Assembly (NCBI GenBank): GCA_031266215.1 | Contig: JAISBL010000079.1 | Span: 1 to 45,182 of the forward strand | Reading direction: 5' to 3' | Source: Tannerellaceae bacterium | GTDB lineage: Bacteria > Bacteroidota > Bacteroidia > Bacteroidales > Tannerellaceae | DNA: 45,182 nt | Shown: in pieces, positions 1-7,586 of the stretch | Numbering within the stretch: the stretch's first letter is position 1 | Layout: every line of letters starts with the position of its first letter | The notes under the pieces: generated by a model | Seen by the model: only the letters and a program-made list of their open reading frames with translations | Told to the model about the DNA's origin: nothing | Database searches by the model: none | Made by a program: the position numbers and the translations under genes

Positions 1-172
1 TTTCACTGCCCTTAAACAAAACCAGTATCTCTAAGACGCTCATCATGAAAAGACACAAAACTATTGAACGATTGTTCGATGAAAATTTCTGGGGTACGCA
101 ATGACGAAGTCAGGAAAAAGTAAACTTATCCATTTTTTTCTTTTTGCTGGGGAATTTCCATCCGTAATTGTC

Positions 173-1537
173 TTATTCCAGCATTTTTACAAGTTCCCTT
201 TTCATATCTTCATCAATATCACGGTAGCGGGCAAAAGCCTGGCTCCCATCCTTGTGGCCTGAAAGGGCGCCGACAAGGTTGGGATCTTTTACCTGCTTAT
301 ACAGATTGCCAACAAAACACCGGCGGGCAAGATGTGATGATGCAATTTCATTGATGGGACGCTTCTCCTCTTCCCTTGTTGTCGGATTGAGTACCGTTAC
401 AATACGTGTTATACCCGACAATACGAATATCTCTCTTATAGCATAGTTGTAACTTTGTTTTGGTATGTAGGGAAATAAGGTGCCGCCTTCAAAACCGGAG
501 TATCCGGAAAGTATTTCCTTTGCTATGGAGTTAAGGGGGACACGCACCGTTACAGGATGATCGTCCTTTGTCTTACGGGGTATGTATTCTATTGCGTCAT
601 TAATGATACTCTGCTTCGTTAATTTGTACAGGTCGGATATCCGGCAACCGGTGAGGCATTGAAAGACGAATATGTCACGTTGTACGGCAAGGCCCGGACG
701 GGAGGATAAATCGGTGTTGTAAATCCGGTTACGCTCTTCAATCGTGATATAGACGGGTGTGCCGTACAGGTCGGGAGTTTTTTCGTAGTTCCTGAAAGGA
801 CGGTTTGACGTTTTGTCCGTATTATAACACCAGTTGAAGAAGGTACGCAGTTCGGTAAACAGGGCATTGATGGTATTCGTCCCCCTGGGATGCGGCATTT
901 TCTTTTTATACTTCACACCGGTTATGGCCTGTAACCTGTCATAAAGCTCACGCTGACGGTAGTATAATTCATGCTCAGTCCTGAAAAAATTCTCAAAGTC
1001 AGTTATCATGCTGTCTGTAATATTGTCTGTCTCCAGTCTGAAATCCGGATTTTCCTTAATTGAGACAAAGAGTTCGAAACGTTGCAAAGCGCGTTTTAAT
1101 ACCATGAAGCCTGCCTCCCTCGCTTTCGACAGCTTTCGTTTTTCCATAAACTCATCAAAAGCTTCGAAGAATGTTTGTCGTTGAATCTCATCCTGCTTTG
1201 GCCCGGGGGAATTAAACTTACTCACAACGCCCTTCAACCATCCATCGGCAATATTCTTTTTATCCGATTCATTGAAAGCGTCATGTATAGCCTTTATGAT
1301 GCCGCCCAGCTTCTCTTTCTGTGAGGAAAGAGAGGAGAGCGTCTGCCTGCGTTCGTCATTCATCAGCCGGAAATTGGGGATAATGATTTGCCGGGCTTTG
1401 ACGTCCCAGTATTCCGACGGGATGAAAATGCCGGTCTTTGCCCGCTGGTTTATGTGTCCGTGGGAAAACCGGACTAATATTTCCTGCTTTTGGGTAATAT
1501 CCAGCTTTGTGGAAAGTGATAAGTAAAGAGTCGCCAT
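173..1537 (-). CDS. Tyrosine recombinase (integrase) of the Bacteroidetes mobile-element type
   Basis: Site-specific recombinase of the phage-integrase family, 454 aa from the ATG at 1537. An in-frame ATG at 1627 would add 30 hydrophobic residues that do not look like the family. The N-terminal 100 residues resemble the arm-DNA-binding domain of Bacteroidetes integrases, followed by a SAM-like core-binding region and a C-terminal catalytic domain. The catalytic set is visible: Arg in TGCRISDLYKL, Lys in PRKTKDDHP, His and Arg in HLARRCF, His in LSGHKDG and the nucleophile Tyr in FARYRDID. The enzyme therefore looks intact. No relaxase, transposition or cargo genes accompany it, so it is either one edge of an integrated element reaching beyond the window or an orphan that acts on a local site. 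No tRNA target is visible downstream. A phased palindrome array starts about 265 bp upstream of it. Confidence 0.9.
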   Translation of the reverse strand: MATLYLSLSTKLDITQKQEILVRFSHGHINQRAKTGIFIPSEYWDVKARQIIIPNFRLMNDERRQTLSSLSSQKEKLGGIIKAIHDAFNESDKKNIADGWLKGVVSKFNSPGPKQDEIQRQTFFEAFDEFMEKRKLSKAREAGFMVLKRALQRFELFVSIKENPDFRLETDNITDSMITDFENFFRTEHELYYRQRELYDRLQAITGVKYKKKMPHPRGTNTINALFTELRTFFNWCYNTDKTSNRPFRNYEKTPDLYGTPVYITIEERNRIYNTDLSSRPGLAVQRDIFVFQCLTGCRISDLYKLTKQSIINDAIEYIPRKTKDDHPVTVRVPLNSIAKEILSGYSGFEGGTLFPYIPKQSYNYAIREIFVLSGITRIVTVLNPTTREEEKRPINEIASSHLARRCFVGNLYKQVKDPNLVGALSGHKDGSQAFARYRDIDEDMKRELVKMLE

Positions 1538-1801
1538 AATTATGATTTTTAAGTACGCTACAAAGATAAATATATAATTTATTTCGGCGAATATTTGGCG
1601 AGATAATTTCAATCTAATGAAATTCAATGAAACTTATCGCAATATTTATTGCCTGTAAATCCTCTGATATATATTGCATTAAATTCAAAATACAGCTATC
1701 TCTCAAAGAATCAATATACTTCAAATTGCACTGTTTGTATTCCACGATAGAAAAAATACAATTCATGTCAGAGAAAACTAACCTCATGAAAAATGAAATC
1801 C

Positions 1802-1942
1802 GTCTAGCCGGAGATAAAGTCCGTCTCAGGTGAAACAGGTTTCATTTCACGTGAAATGAAACCTGTCTCACCTGAGATAAGGCCGTGTTTCAGGTGAGAT
1901 GATATCTGTTTCACGTGAGATAGAACCTGTCTCACGTGAGAT
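1802..1942. repeat. Array A: palindromes phased at 21 bp
   Basis: Six copies of a 14-bp near-palindrome, consensus GTYTCACGTGAGAT with CG, CC or GG at the centre, start at 1823, 1844, 1865, 1887, 1908 and 1929. The spacing is 21, 21, 22, 21 and 21 bp. A more diverged copy starts at 1802, also in phase. Linkers are 7-8 bp. The first three copies together form a 54-bp palindrome (1824-1877, one mismatched pair) whose central 32 bp (1835-1866) is perfect. The array lies between divergently transcribed genes, the recombinase and the beta-propeller lipoprotein. Two helical turns between unit centres would put every unit on one face of the DNA. It resembles arrays B, C and D in plan but has a shorter period and a different sequence. 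Confidence 0.9.
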
Positions 1943-2478
1943 ATGAACAAATTCCCGGGTAAATAAAAAAACCTCTTGCGCTTTTTAATCCGTCCCGCAT
2001 AACATAGAGCTAATCATCCAATTAATCCGGCATGAACAGCTTAACTGAAATTTCAGTCAGTCTTGCCGGCATCATTTTTGAGCATGCCTGCGTATTCTTA
2101 CAAAAAAGCCCGGTATAACCCGGACTGAAAGCTGTCACTCGAACGTATCAGGTGATCTCACGCAACTGTGGAAACACACCCCTGTTGAACAGCTTCGCAG
2201 TTCTGCAGGTGGGGTGCTGTCTATACCCCGAGATGCGCCCTGAAGGAAGGGCTTGCACGAGTTACCTGTCTCAGACGTTTTCCGGCGTCAGCACACACCG
2301 AAAGACAGTGCACGGGCGCGTTCTTCTACATTGCCGGCATGCTTTGCCGGGGGTATTTTGTGCTGCTGCGCAAATATTATACCTTTAACGCCGGACTTTC
2401 AGGGCGGATATGCAATTATTATGCGGGAGTATAAGGCCATTTGAAAGAGCGGGAAATACATATTAATCAGATATAAAC
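1943..2478. other. Intergenic region without a convincing gene
   Basis: About 535 bp between array A and the lipoprotein gene. It contains a perfect 14-bp palindrome, ACTGAAATTTCAGT, at 2044-2057. The open frames here are short, mutually overlapping and without recognisable domains. I could not assign a clear TAnnTTTG promoter for the gene at 2479. The stretch may be decayed coding sequence, but nothing shows this directly. Confidence 0.5.
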
Positions 2479-3645
2479 ATGAAGAAACCATTTACAATTT
2501 TAGCTACAATCCTGCCCGTCATTGCAGGATGCGCAGGATGCAGCCGGTCAGGCGCACTGTCGGATGAGATCATCACGGTCGATGTCACGGCCGGCTACCC
2601 CGCGAAGGAACTGGTCCTTCAGGACTTTATGGATGTGGAATACATCCCGCTGGAAACTACCGAAGAGTTTGTCACCCAAGACCTGGTGCTGGATATAAGC
2701 AGGAACAGGATAATACTCAGGAACCATCCCGAAGACGGTAATATCTTTATCTTCGACAGGAACGGTAAAGCCCTGAAAAGGATAAACCGCAAGGGGCAGG
2801 GCACTGAGGAATATACGGTTTATATGAGGGTCGCGCTGGATGAGGACAACGGCGAACTGTTTGTCAACGACCGCCCCAGGGACAGGATAGTGGTGTATGA
2901 TATGGACGGGAATTTCAGGCGTATCCTTAAACAGGACGAGAAGGTCAGCTTCGGTTATATGTATAACTTAGACAATGAAAACCTGATATGCAGCAAAAAC
3001 CGGAAAGAACAGCGGCCATTCGCCGTCATATCCAGGCGGGACGGAAGCGTTACGGGGGAAATACAAATCCCGTTTAAAGAGGGGATATCGACAACTGTGG
3101 AGTTTGAAATGAATGGCGGGACTTACACCACGGGGCCTGACACATATAAACCGGTAATCCCGTGCGTTGACGGCCTGATACTTACCGAAGAATCATCCGA
3201 CACGGTGTACATGTACCGGTCCGGCCACCGCATGACGCCTGTCATAGTAAGAACCCCGCCTGTTGAGTCGATGGCCCCCAGAGTGTTTCTTTTCCCAAGC
3301 CTTTTTACCGGCGGTTATTACTTTATGGATGCAGTGAAAACAGAAATTGACCTGAGTAAAGACGAGTGGTTCCCGACGACCCGCCTGGTGTACGACAGGC
3401 AGGAGAAGGCCATATTCAGGTATACCGTCTACAATGATGATTACACCGACAGGACGCCTGTAATGATTGATAAGTCAATCCCCATCATGAATGGGGAGAT
3501 AGCAGCCTGCCAGAGCCTTGATGTCGGCCAACTCATTGAAGACTACGAAAACGGAAAGCTGAAGGGCCGCCTGAAAGAGGTTGCCGCCGGCCTCGACGAA
3601 GAATCCAACCCGGTCATAATGCTAATAAAGCATAAGAAACCCTGA
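2479..3645 (+). CDS. 6-bladed beta-propeller lipoprotein (DUF5128-like)
   Basis: A 388-aa protein with a lipoprotein signal peptide: a hydrophobic stretch ends in VIAGC, with Cys18 the likely lipidated residue. It is therefore probably anchored in the outer or inner membrane facing the periplasm or surface. After the signal comes the pattern DVEYIPLETT, typical of the 6-bladed beta-propeller family common in gut and oral Bacteroidales (the DUF4934/DUF5128 group). Blade-like repeats of the form IFDRNGKALKRINRKGQG and VYDMDGNFRRIL run through the first half. The function of this family is not established. It is a single-gene unit that converges on the fimbrillin-like gene downstream. No catalytic motif was seen. 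Confidence 0.8.
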   Translation: MKKPFTILATILPVIAGCAGCSRSGALSDEIITVDVTAGYPAKELVLQDFMDVEYIPLETTEEFVTQDLVLDISRNRIILRNHPEDGNIFIFDRNGKALKRINRKGQGTEEYTVYMRVALDEDNGELFVNDRPRDRIVVYDMDGNFRRILKQDEKVSFGYMYNLDNENLICSKNRKEQRPFAVISRRDGSVTGEIQIPFKEGISTTVEFEMNGGTYTTGPDTYKPVIPCVDGLILTEESSDTVYMYRSGHRMTPVIVRTPPVESMAPRVFLFPSLFTGGYYFMDAVKTEIDLSKDEWFPTTRLVYDRQEKAIFRYTVYNDDYTDRTPVMIDKSIPIMNGEIAACQSLDVGQLIEDYENGKLKGRLKEVAAGLDEESNPVIMLIKHKKP

Positions 3646-3740
3646 GCCCGGAGTAATAAGATAAACCGCGCCCGTGGCGGCCCGGCGCGCGGATAAGAGC
3701 AATCTGTTTCATATCGATACCGGCCCGACGCATGGATGAT

Positions 3741-3780
3741 TGCCCGGCATCCGGACAGGGCGTCTGTCTGATGCCGGGCA
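3741..3780. terminator. Hairpin between convergent genes
   Basis: A strong inverted repeat: TGCCCGGCATC (3741-3751) pairs perfectly with GATGCCGGGCA (3770-3780), and an inner GACAG/CTGTC stem (3754-3758 with 3764-3768) extends it. It lies between the convergent genes ending at 3645 and 3810, so it could stop transcription from both sides. There is no long T-run on either side, so the assignment rests on stem strength and position. Confidence 0.6.
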
Positions 3781-3809
3781 ATACTTTATATGCTGTACTG
3801 CGGGGGTGT

Positions 3810-4709
3810 TTATGGGCGGACCTGGATGGGGACGCTGTACAGGTTGCCTGCCTCTATCGGGAGGTCTGCGCCCGTCATTATGGTAAACGTCTTATCGACG
3901 CCGCTGCTTTTCAGCTTCGAGCGTATCTTTACCGTCGTACCCGTCGCGCCGGCCCCCAGCACCGTGGGGTAGAGGTAGAAGCTGTGGCCGCTGTTGGCAA
4001 GGTCGCCGGCAGCAAGTGAATAAGTCAGTCCGCCTGACGAAGGAGCCGCCGGCGCGTAGTCATTCTCAATCATCCGCCCGGTGGGAGCGGCGTTGGATAT
4101 ATCAACACCGAGGATGGTATAGTCCGAGTCGTTGTAGTCAAGGTCAATCCTCGCCACGCGGCTCTTCATGCTCACCTGTACAGGCGCAGACTGATTCCCT
4201 ATATCCTCCACCGTGATGTACGGTTTGCCGTCAACCTGTGCGTTGGACATAACAAAGGGAGGCGACAGTTTGCCGTTCACCGCCTTCGTCCATGCAGACG
4301 TCAGCTCTCCCAGACTGCTGCCGGCCGACAACTCCGGGACGGGATAATTCGTCGGGACCTGCAGGAGCACAAAGTTGTGCTTTCCACTGCCCCGCATGGT
4401 GATCGAATACTGCTGTCCGCCGCCGGGAACGGGAGTCCCGCCGATGTAAGGGATGGCGTATCTCTGCTCAAACCTGAGCGAGGGGCTGAATGCATAGATA
4501 ACCACGACGTCGGATTCCAAGCCGCCCTCTGCCGCCGAGGCGGCGGTATAAGTCACGACATTGTCCGCCTGCGGCAGGACGAAGGAAATCCTTCCGTCGC
4601 CTGCCTGTTCGTCGCCGTCTGCGTTGCCTGTTTCGACGTAATCGCCTACCTTTGCGCAGGCTGAAATGGCGATCAGCATCGCCACAAGGAAATAACCAGA
4701 ATATTTCAT
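3810..4709 (-). CDS. Fimbrillin-like lipoprotein (orphan)
   Basis: A 299-aa lipoprotein; the signal ends in AISAC with Cys18 the predicted lipidation site. The body has the features of the Bacteroidales fimbrillin superfamily (FimA/Mfa-like): an early strand RISFVLPQADN, a long beta-rich domain, a segment VSMKSRVARIDLDYN like the start of the second domain, and a C-terminal strand ending in LYSVPIQVRP. Such proteins are exported as lipoproteins and assembled into, or anchor, surface fimbriae. This one stands alone, with no anchor or tip genes beside it, unlike the operon at 13-22.6 kb. It could be a minor or alternative subunit or a surface adhesin. The family is fairly sure; its role is not. 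Confidence 0.7.
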   Translation of the reverse strand: MKYSGYFLVAMLIAISACAKVGDYVETGNADGDEQAGDGRISFVLPQADNVVTYTAASAAEGGLESDVVVIYAFSPSLRFEQRYAIPYIGGTPVPGGGQQYSITMRGSGKHNFVLLQVPTNYPVPELSAGSSLGELTSAWTKAVNGKLSPPFVMSNAQVDGKPYITVEDIGNQSAPVQVSMKSRVARIDLDYNDSDYTILGVDISNAAPTGRMIENDYAPAAPSSGGLTYSLAAGDLANSGHSFYLYPTVLGAGATGTTVKIRSKLKSSGVDKTFTIMTGADLPIEAGNLYSVPIQVRP

Positions 4710-4730
4710 GCTTAATAGTTTTAAATTACG

Positions 4731-4738
4731 CGAAGGTA
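4731..4738 (-). promoter_or_regulatory. Possible -7 element of the fimbrillin-like gene
   Basis: On the minus strand TACCTTCG differs by one base from the Bacteroidetes -7 box TAnnTTTG and lies about 22 bp upstream of the ATG. No convincing TTG -33 element sits at the usual distance, so this is tentative. Confidence 0.35.
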
Positions 4739-5395
4739 CTATACATCAACGATTTATCACTGACAAAACCATCCCGTAAGTTCACCTCCGCCACGTAATC
4801 CCAGCCCCGATAGTTCACCTTTCCCGTCATCAAACAGGTACAAACATTCACCATATCAACCCGCGCATATTTCCGCTACAACCGGCGAGGCCCGCTGTAA
4901 AATGCGCCCGTTAACCGCTCAATACGCCTGTATGAGGGCTTTCGGTGTATGCCGCAACAATATCAACAAGGCTGTGATACTACATTGCGGAATATCAGCT
5001 CTTAAATATGAGGGCGATTATGTTTTTAGCGGACAGTAATGATATTTATTAAATGCAGAAATCACAAGCGGAGACAGCATGAGCGCAGGGCTGGCGCATC
5101 ATTGATCAACAATGCCGTCCGGTTTAACCGGTCGGCAGAAAACTCCCTCTGCATTGGGCGCCTGACGTAGCCTTTGAGGAAGATAGCAGCCTGAAAAGAG
5201 CCGGGTTTGCCGCCCGAAATTACTCTGTCCCGAACCGCATTGCCCTGAACCTGCTTAAAAATGAGAAAACAACGAAGGTCGGAGTGAGAGGCAGACGATT
5301 AAAAGCCGGATGGGATAATAAATACCCGGCAAACTCCTGATGAATCAGATGCGTCAGCCCTGTACCGGCGTTTAACGTTATAGATTCAAAATGAT
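4739..5395. other. Intergenic region without a convincing gene
   Basis: About 660 bp between the divergent fimbrillin-like gene and tcdA. Short open frames on both strands show no domain, signal peptide or conserved start. No strong hairpin, tandem repeat or riboswitch was seen. It may hold an undetected small RNA or decayed sequence. Confidence 0.5.
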
Positions 5396-5403
5396 TATAT
5401 TTG
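5396..5403 (+). promoter_or_regulatory. -7 box TATATTTG just upstream of tcdA
   Basis: TATATTTG matches the Bacteroidetes -7 consensus TAnnTTTG exactly. It lies only 4 bp before the tcdA ATG, which would make the mRNA leaderless or nearly so. No TTG was found at the usual -33 spacing. Confidence 0.5.
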
Positions 5404-5407
5404 CGCC

Positions 5408-6217
5408 ATGACTTCATTAAACAGAAGGTTGGGGAAAGGCTTGTTCCAGAGAACCGAGCTGCTGCTTGGCGCTGAACGGATGGAACGTATCGCCGACGTG
5501 AGGGTGATTATATTCGGCGTGGGAGGTGTTGGCAGCTGGTGCGCCGAGAGCCTGGTGAGATCAGGTGTCCGCCACCTCGCAATAGTGGATTCGGACAGGA
5601 TATGTGTGACGAATATAAACCGGCAGCTCATGGCAACGACCCAAACGGTTGGACAGGTGAAAGTGGAGGCGTTAAAGGAACGCCTTTTGTCCATAAACCC
5701 CCAGGCGGATATAAATGCCATGCAGATTATTTACAGCCGCGAAACGAGCGGATCTTTCCATCTGGAAAGCTATGATTATATCATTGACGCTATCGATAGT
5801 CTTGAAAATAAGGTACAGCTGATACTTGCAGCAACCGGTACGCCGGCGGCGTTCTTCTCGTCTATGGGAGCAGCTCTGAAGATGGATTCATCCAGGATAA
5901 AAGTAGCCGAATTCTGGCAGGTAAAAGGCTGTCCGCTTGGGGCGGCGCTGAGGCGTAAGCTGAGGAAAACGGAACGGCCCGGCAAAAAATTCCTCTGTGT
6001 TTACAGTGAAGAAGTATTGGAAAACAAAGGGAGTAACTCATCGTGCGGAACCGAAAAATGCCTGTGCCCCAAAACTGCAACAGGGCCGGGCGACCCCGCT
6101 TTGATGAATCACGAGTGGTGTAGTCTGAAAGCGCGTATCAACGGGACGATGGCGCATACAACTGCCATATTTGGCTTCACGCTCGCCGGACTGGTCATTC
6201 AGGATATTTGCCGGTGA
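5408..6217 (+). CDS. tcdA: tRNA threonylcarbamoyladenosine dehydratase (TcdA/YgdL family)
   Basis: An E1-like (ThiF/MoeB/HesA) ATP-dependent enzyme of 269 aa. TcdA cyclises the t6A modification at position 37 of tRNAs to ct6A. Visible features are the nucleotide-binding glycine loop GVGGVGSWCAESL (about residues 37-49), the following acidic strand LAIVDSDRICVTNINRQ with the conserved NxNRQ, and YDYIIDAIDSLENK further on. The family start MTSLNRRLGKGLFQRTELLLG is complete. It opens a plus-strand series (rex, FAH hydrolase, porU, porV, ispF), with 71 bp to rex. A ThiF-type sulfur-carrier adenylyltransferase is the main alternative, but no thiamine or molybdopterin genes are adjacent. Confidence 0.88.
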   Translation: MTSLNRRLGKGLFQRTELLLGAERMERIADVRVIIFGVGGVGSWCAESLVRSGVRHLAIVDSDRICVTNINRQLMATTQTVGQVKVEALKERLLSINPQADINAMQIIYSRETSGSFHLESYDYIIDAIDSLENKVQLILAATGTPAAFFSSMGAALKMDSSRIKVAEFWQVKGCPLGAALRRKLRKTERPGKKFLCVYSEEVLENKGSNSSCGTEKCLCPKTATGPGDPALMNHEWCSLKARINGTMAHTTAIFGFTLAGLVIQDICR

Positions 6218-6288
6218 CACTACGCAGAGAGGCTGCGCGGATTTCAGGATCAAAAGGAAATTATATAATTGTAAAAACTACATTTTAA

Positions 6289-6957
6289 ATGACAACCATG
6301 AATCAATACGATACACCCCAGTCCTGGAGGCTGCCGGAACCAACGCTCAGGCGGCTGCCGTGGTACCTCGCATTTGTGAAACTCCTTAAAAGCAGGGGAG
6401 AAACATACGTCTCTTCCACACAGATAGCTAAAGAAATTAATGTAGACTCCAGCCAGGTGGCTAAAGACCTTTCATTTGTTAATATTTCGGGGAAAACAAG
6501 GGTGGGATACGAGGTTGTAACATTGATTGCCGTACTGGAGGACTTCCTGGGCTTTACCGTTCAACACAGGGCTTTCCTCTTTGGTGTAGGGAGCCTGGGA
6601 GCTGCATTGCTACAGGATTCGGGATTGAAACAATACGGTCTGGAGATCGTTGCCGGATTTGATGTTCGTGAAGACCTTGCCGGCGGTACGCTGATCAATG
6701 ATATACCGGTATACCACATCAGCGAATTCCCCGACAGGCAAAAAGCCCTCGATGCAACTATCGGCGTGATAACTGTACCGGTAGACCAGGCGCAATCCGT
6801 CACAGACCATATTATAGCCGGAGGCATCAGGGCGCTTTGGAATTTCACCCCCTTCCGTATCCGCGTACCGGAGAGCGTGGTGGTGCAAAACACTTCCATG
6901 TATGCCCACCTTGCTGTCATGTTTAACCGTTTGAACCTTATTAATCACAGGAAATGA
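6289..6957 (+). CDS. rex: Redox-sensing transcriptional repressor Rex
   Basis: A 222-aa Rex protein, a dimeric repressor that senses the NADH/NAD+ ratio and controls fermentative and respiratory genes. The N-terminal winged helix covers roughly residues 15-85, with LRRLPWYLAFVKLLKSRG and the recognition region VDSSQVAKDLSFVNISGKTR. The C-terminal Rossmann domain carries the NADH-binding glycines in FLFGVGSLGAALL. The stop overlaps the next ATG (ATGA at 6954-6957), so it is co-translated with the FAH-family gene. Just upstream, an imperfect dyad ATTGTAAAAACTACATT (6268-6284) could be an autoregulatory operator, but it is weaker than the Rex consensus. A second ATG lies three codons in (6298). 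Confidence 0.93.
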   Translation: MTTMNQYDTPQSWRLPEPTLRRLPWYLAFVKLLKSRGETYVSSTQIAKEINVDSSQVAKDLSFVNISGKTRVGYEVVTLIAVLEDFLGFTVQHRAFLFGVGSLGAALLQDSGLKQYGLEIVAGFDVREDLAGGTLINDIPVYHISEFPDRQKALDATIGVITVPVDQAQSVTDHIIAGGIRALWNFTPFRIRVPESVVVQNTSMYAHLAVMFNRLNLINHRK

Positions 6958-7568
6958 AAATAATAGCTGTTGGAATGAACTACGCCTCCCACAATAAAGA
7001 GATGCGTCACACGTTTGAATGTTCGGAGCCGGCTGTTTTTATGAAGTGCGAATCTTCGCTTCTGAAAGGCGGGAAACCGTTCTTCATACCGGACTTTTCA
7101 TCAGACGTTCATTATGAAACGGAAATTGTAATAAAGATAAACAAACTGGGGAAGAACATCGCCGAACGCTTTGCCCCGCGCTACTACAGCGAAGTGACCG
7201 TAGGAATAGACTTCACTGCGCGCGACCTGCAGAAGCGGCTACGCTCCGAAGGACTGCCGTGGGAAATAAGCAAGGCATTTGATAACTCAGCCGCCATAGG
7301 CGATTTCATCCCGGTAGGCGAGGCGACGGACGTAAGGAATCTCCAATTCAGGCTCGAAATAAACGGTGAGAAGGTGCAGGAAGGAAATACGGCTGATATG
7401 ATTTTCCCGGCAGACAAGATAGTAGCTTACGTAAGCCGGTTCTTTACCCTGAAGATGGGCGACCTCATCTATACCGGAACGCCTGAAGGCGTAGGCCCGG
7501 TGCACCCTGGCGACCACCTGAGAGGATATATAGGCGAACAGAAGCTGCTGGATTTCAACATTAGATAG
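6954..7568 (+). CDS. Fumarylacetoacetate hydrolase (FAH) family protein
   Basis: A 204-aa member of the FAH superfamily, Mg2+-dependent hydrolases, decarboxylases and isomerases acting on 1,3-dicarbonyl or oxaloacetate-like substrates. Family features are the start KIIAVGMNYASH, the metal-binding acidic pair in HYETEIVIKINK, the later acidic residue in VGIDFTARDLQ and the C-terminal TGTPEGVGPVHPGD. The short length fits the single-domain YcgM/FAHD1-like group. The true substrate cannot be read from sequence. It overlaps rex by 4 bp and lies 18 bp before porU. I recall an FAH-family gene next to porU in Porphyromonas gingivalis as well, which I could not check. Confidence 0.85.
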   Translation: MKIIAVGMNYASHNKEMRHTFECSEPAVFMKCESSLLKGGKPFFIPDFSSDVHYETEIVIKINKLGKNIAERFAPRYYSEVTVGIDFTARDLQKRLRSEGLPWEISKAFDNSAAIGDFIPVGEATDVRNLQFRLEINGEKVQEGNTADMIFPADKIVAYVSRFFTLKMGDLIYTGTPEGVGPVHPGDHLRGYIGEQKLLDFNIR

Positions 7569-7586
7569 TTTTTGCAATACATACCG

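Noticed and set aside
1-172. tRNA or attachment site at the left edge next to the integrase
   Set aside because: No cloverleaf, T-loop motif or repeat of the integrase-side sequence was found.
2152-2444. Small open frames upstream of the beta-propeller lipoprotein
   Set aside because: They overlap in different frames, are Cys/Arg/His-rich without pattern, and lack a promoter or a family match that I can recognise.
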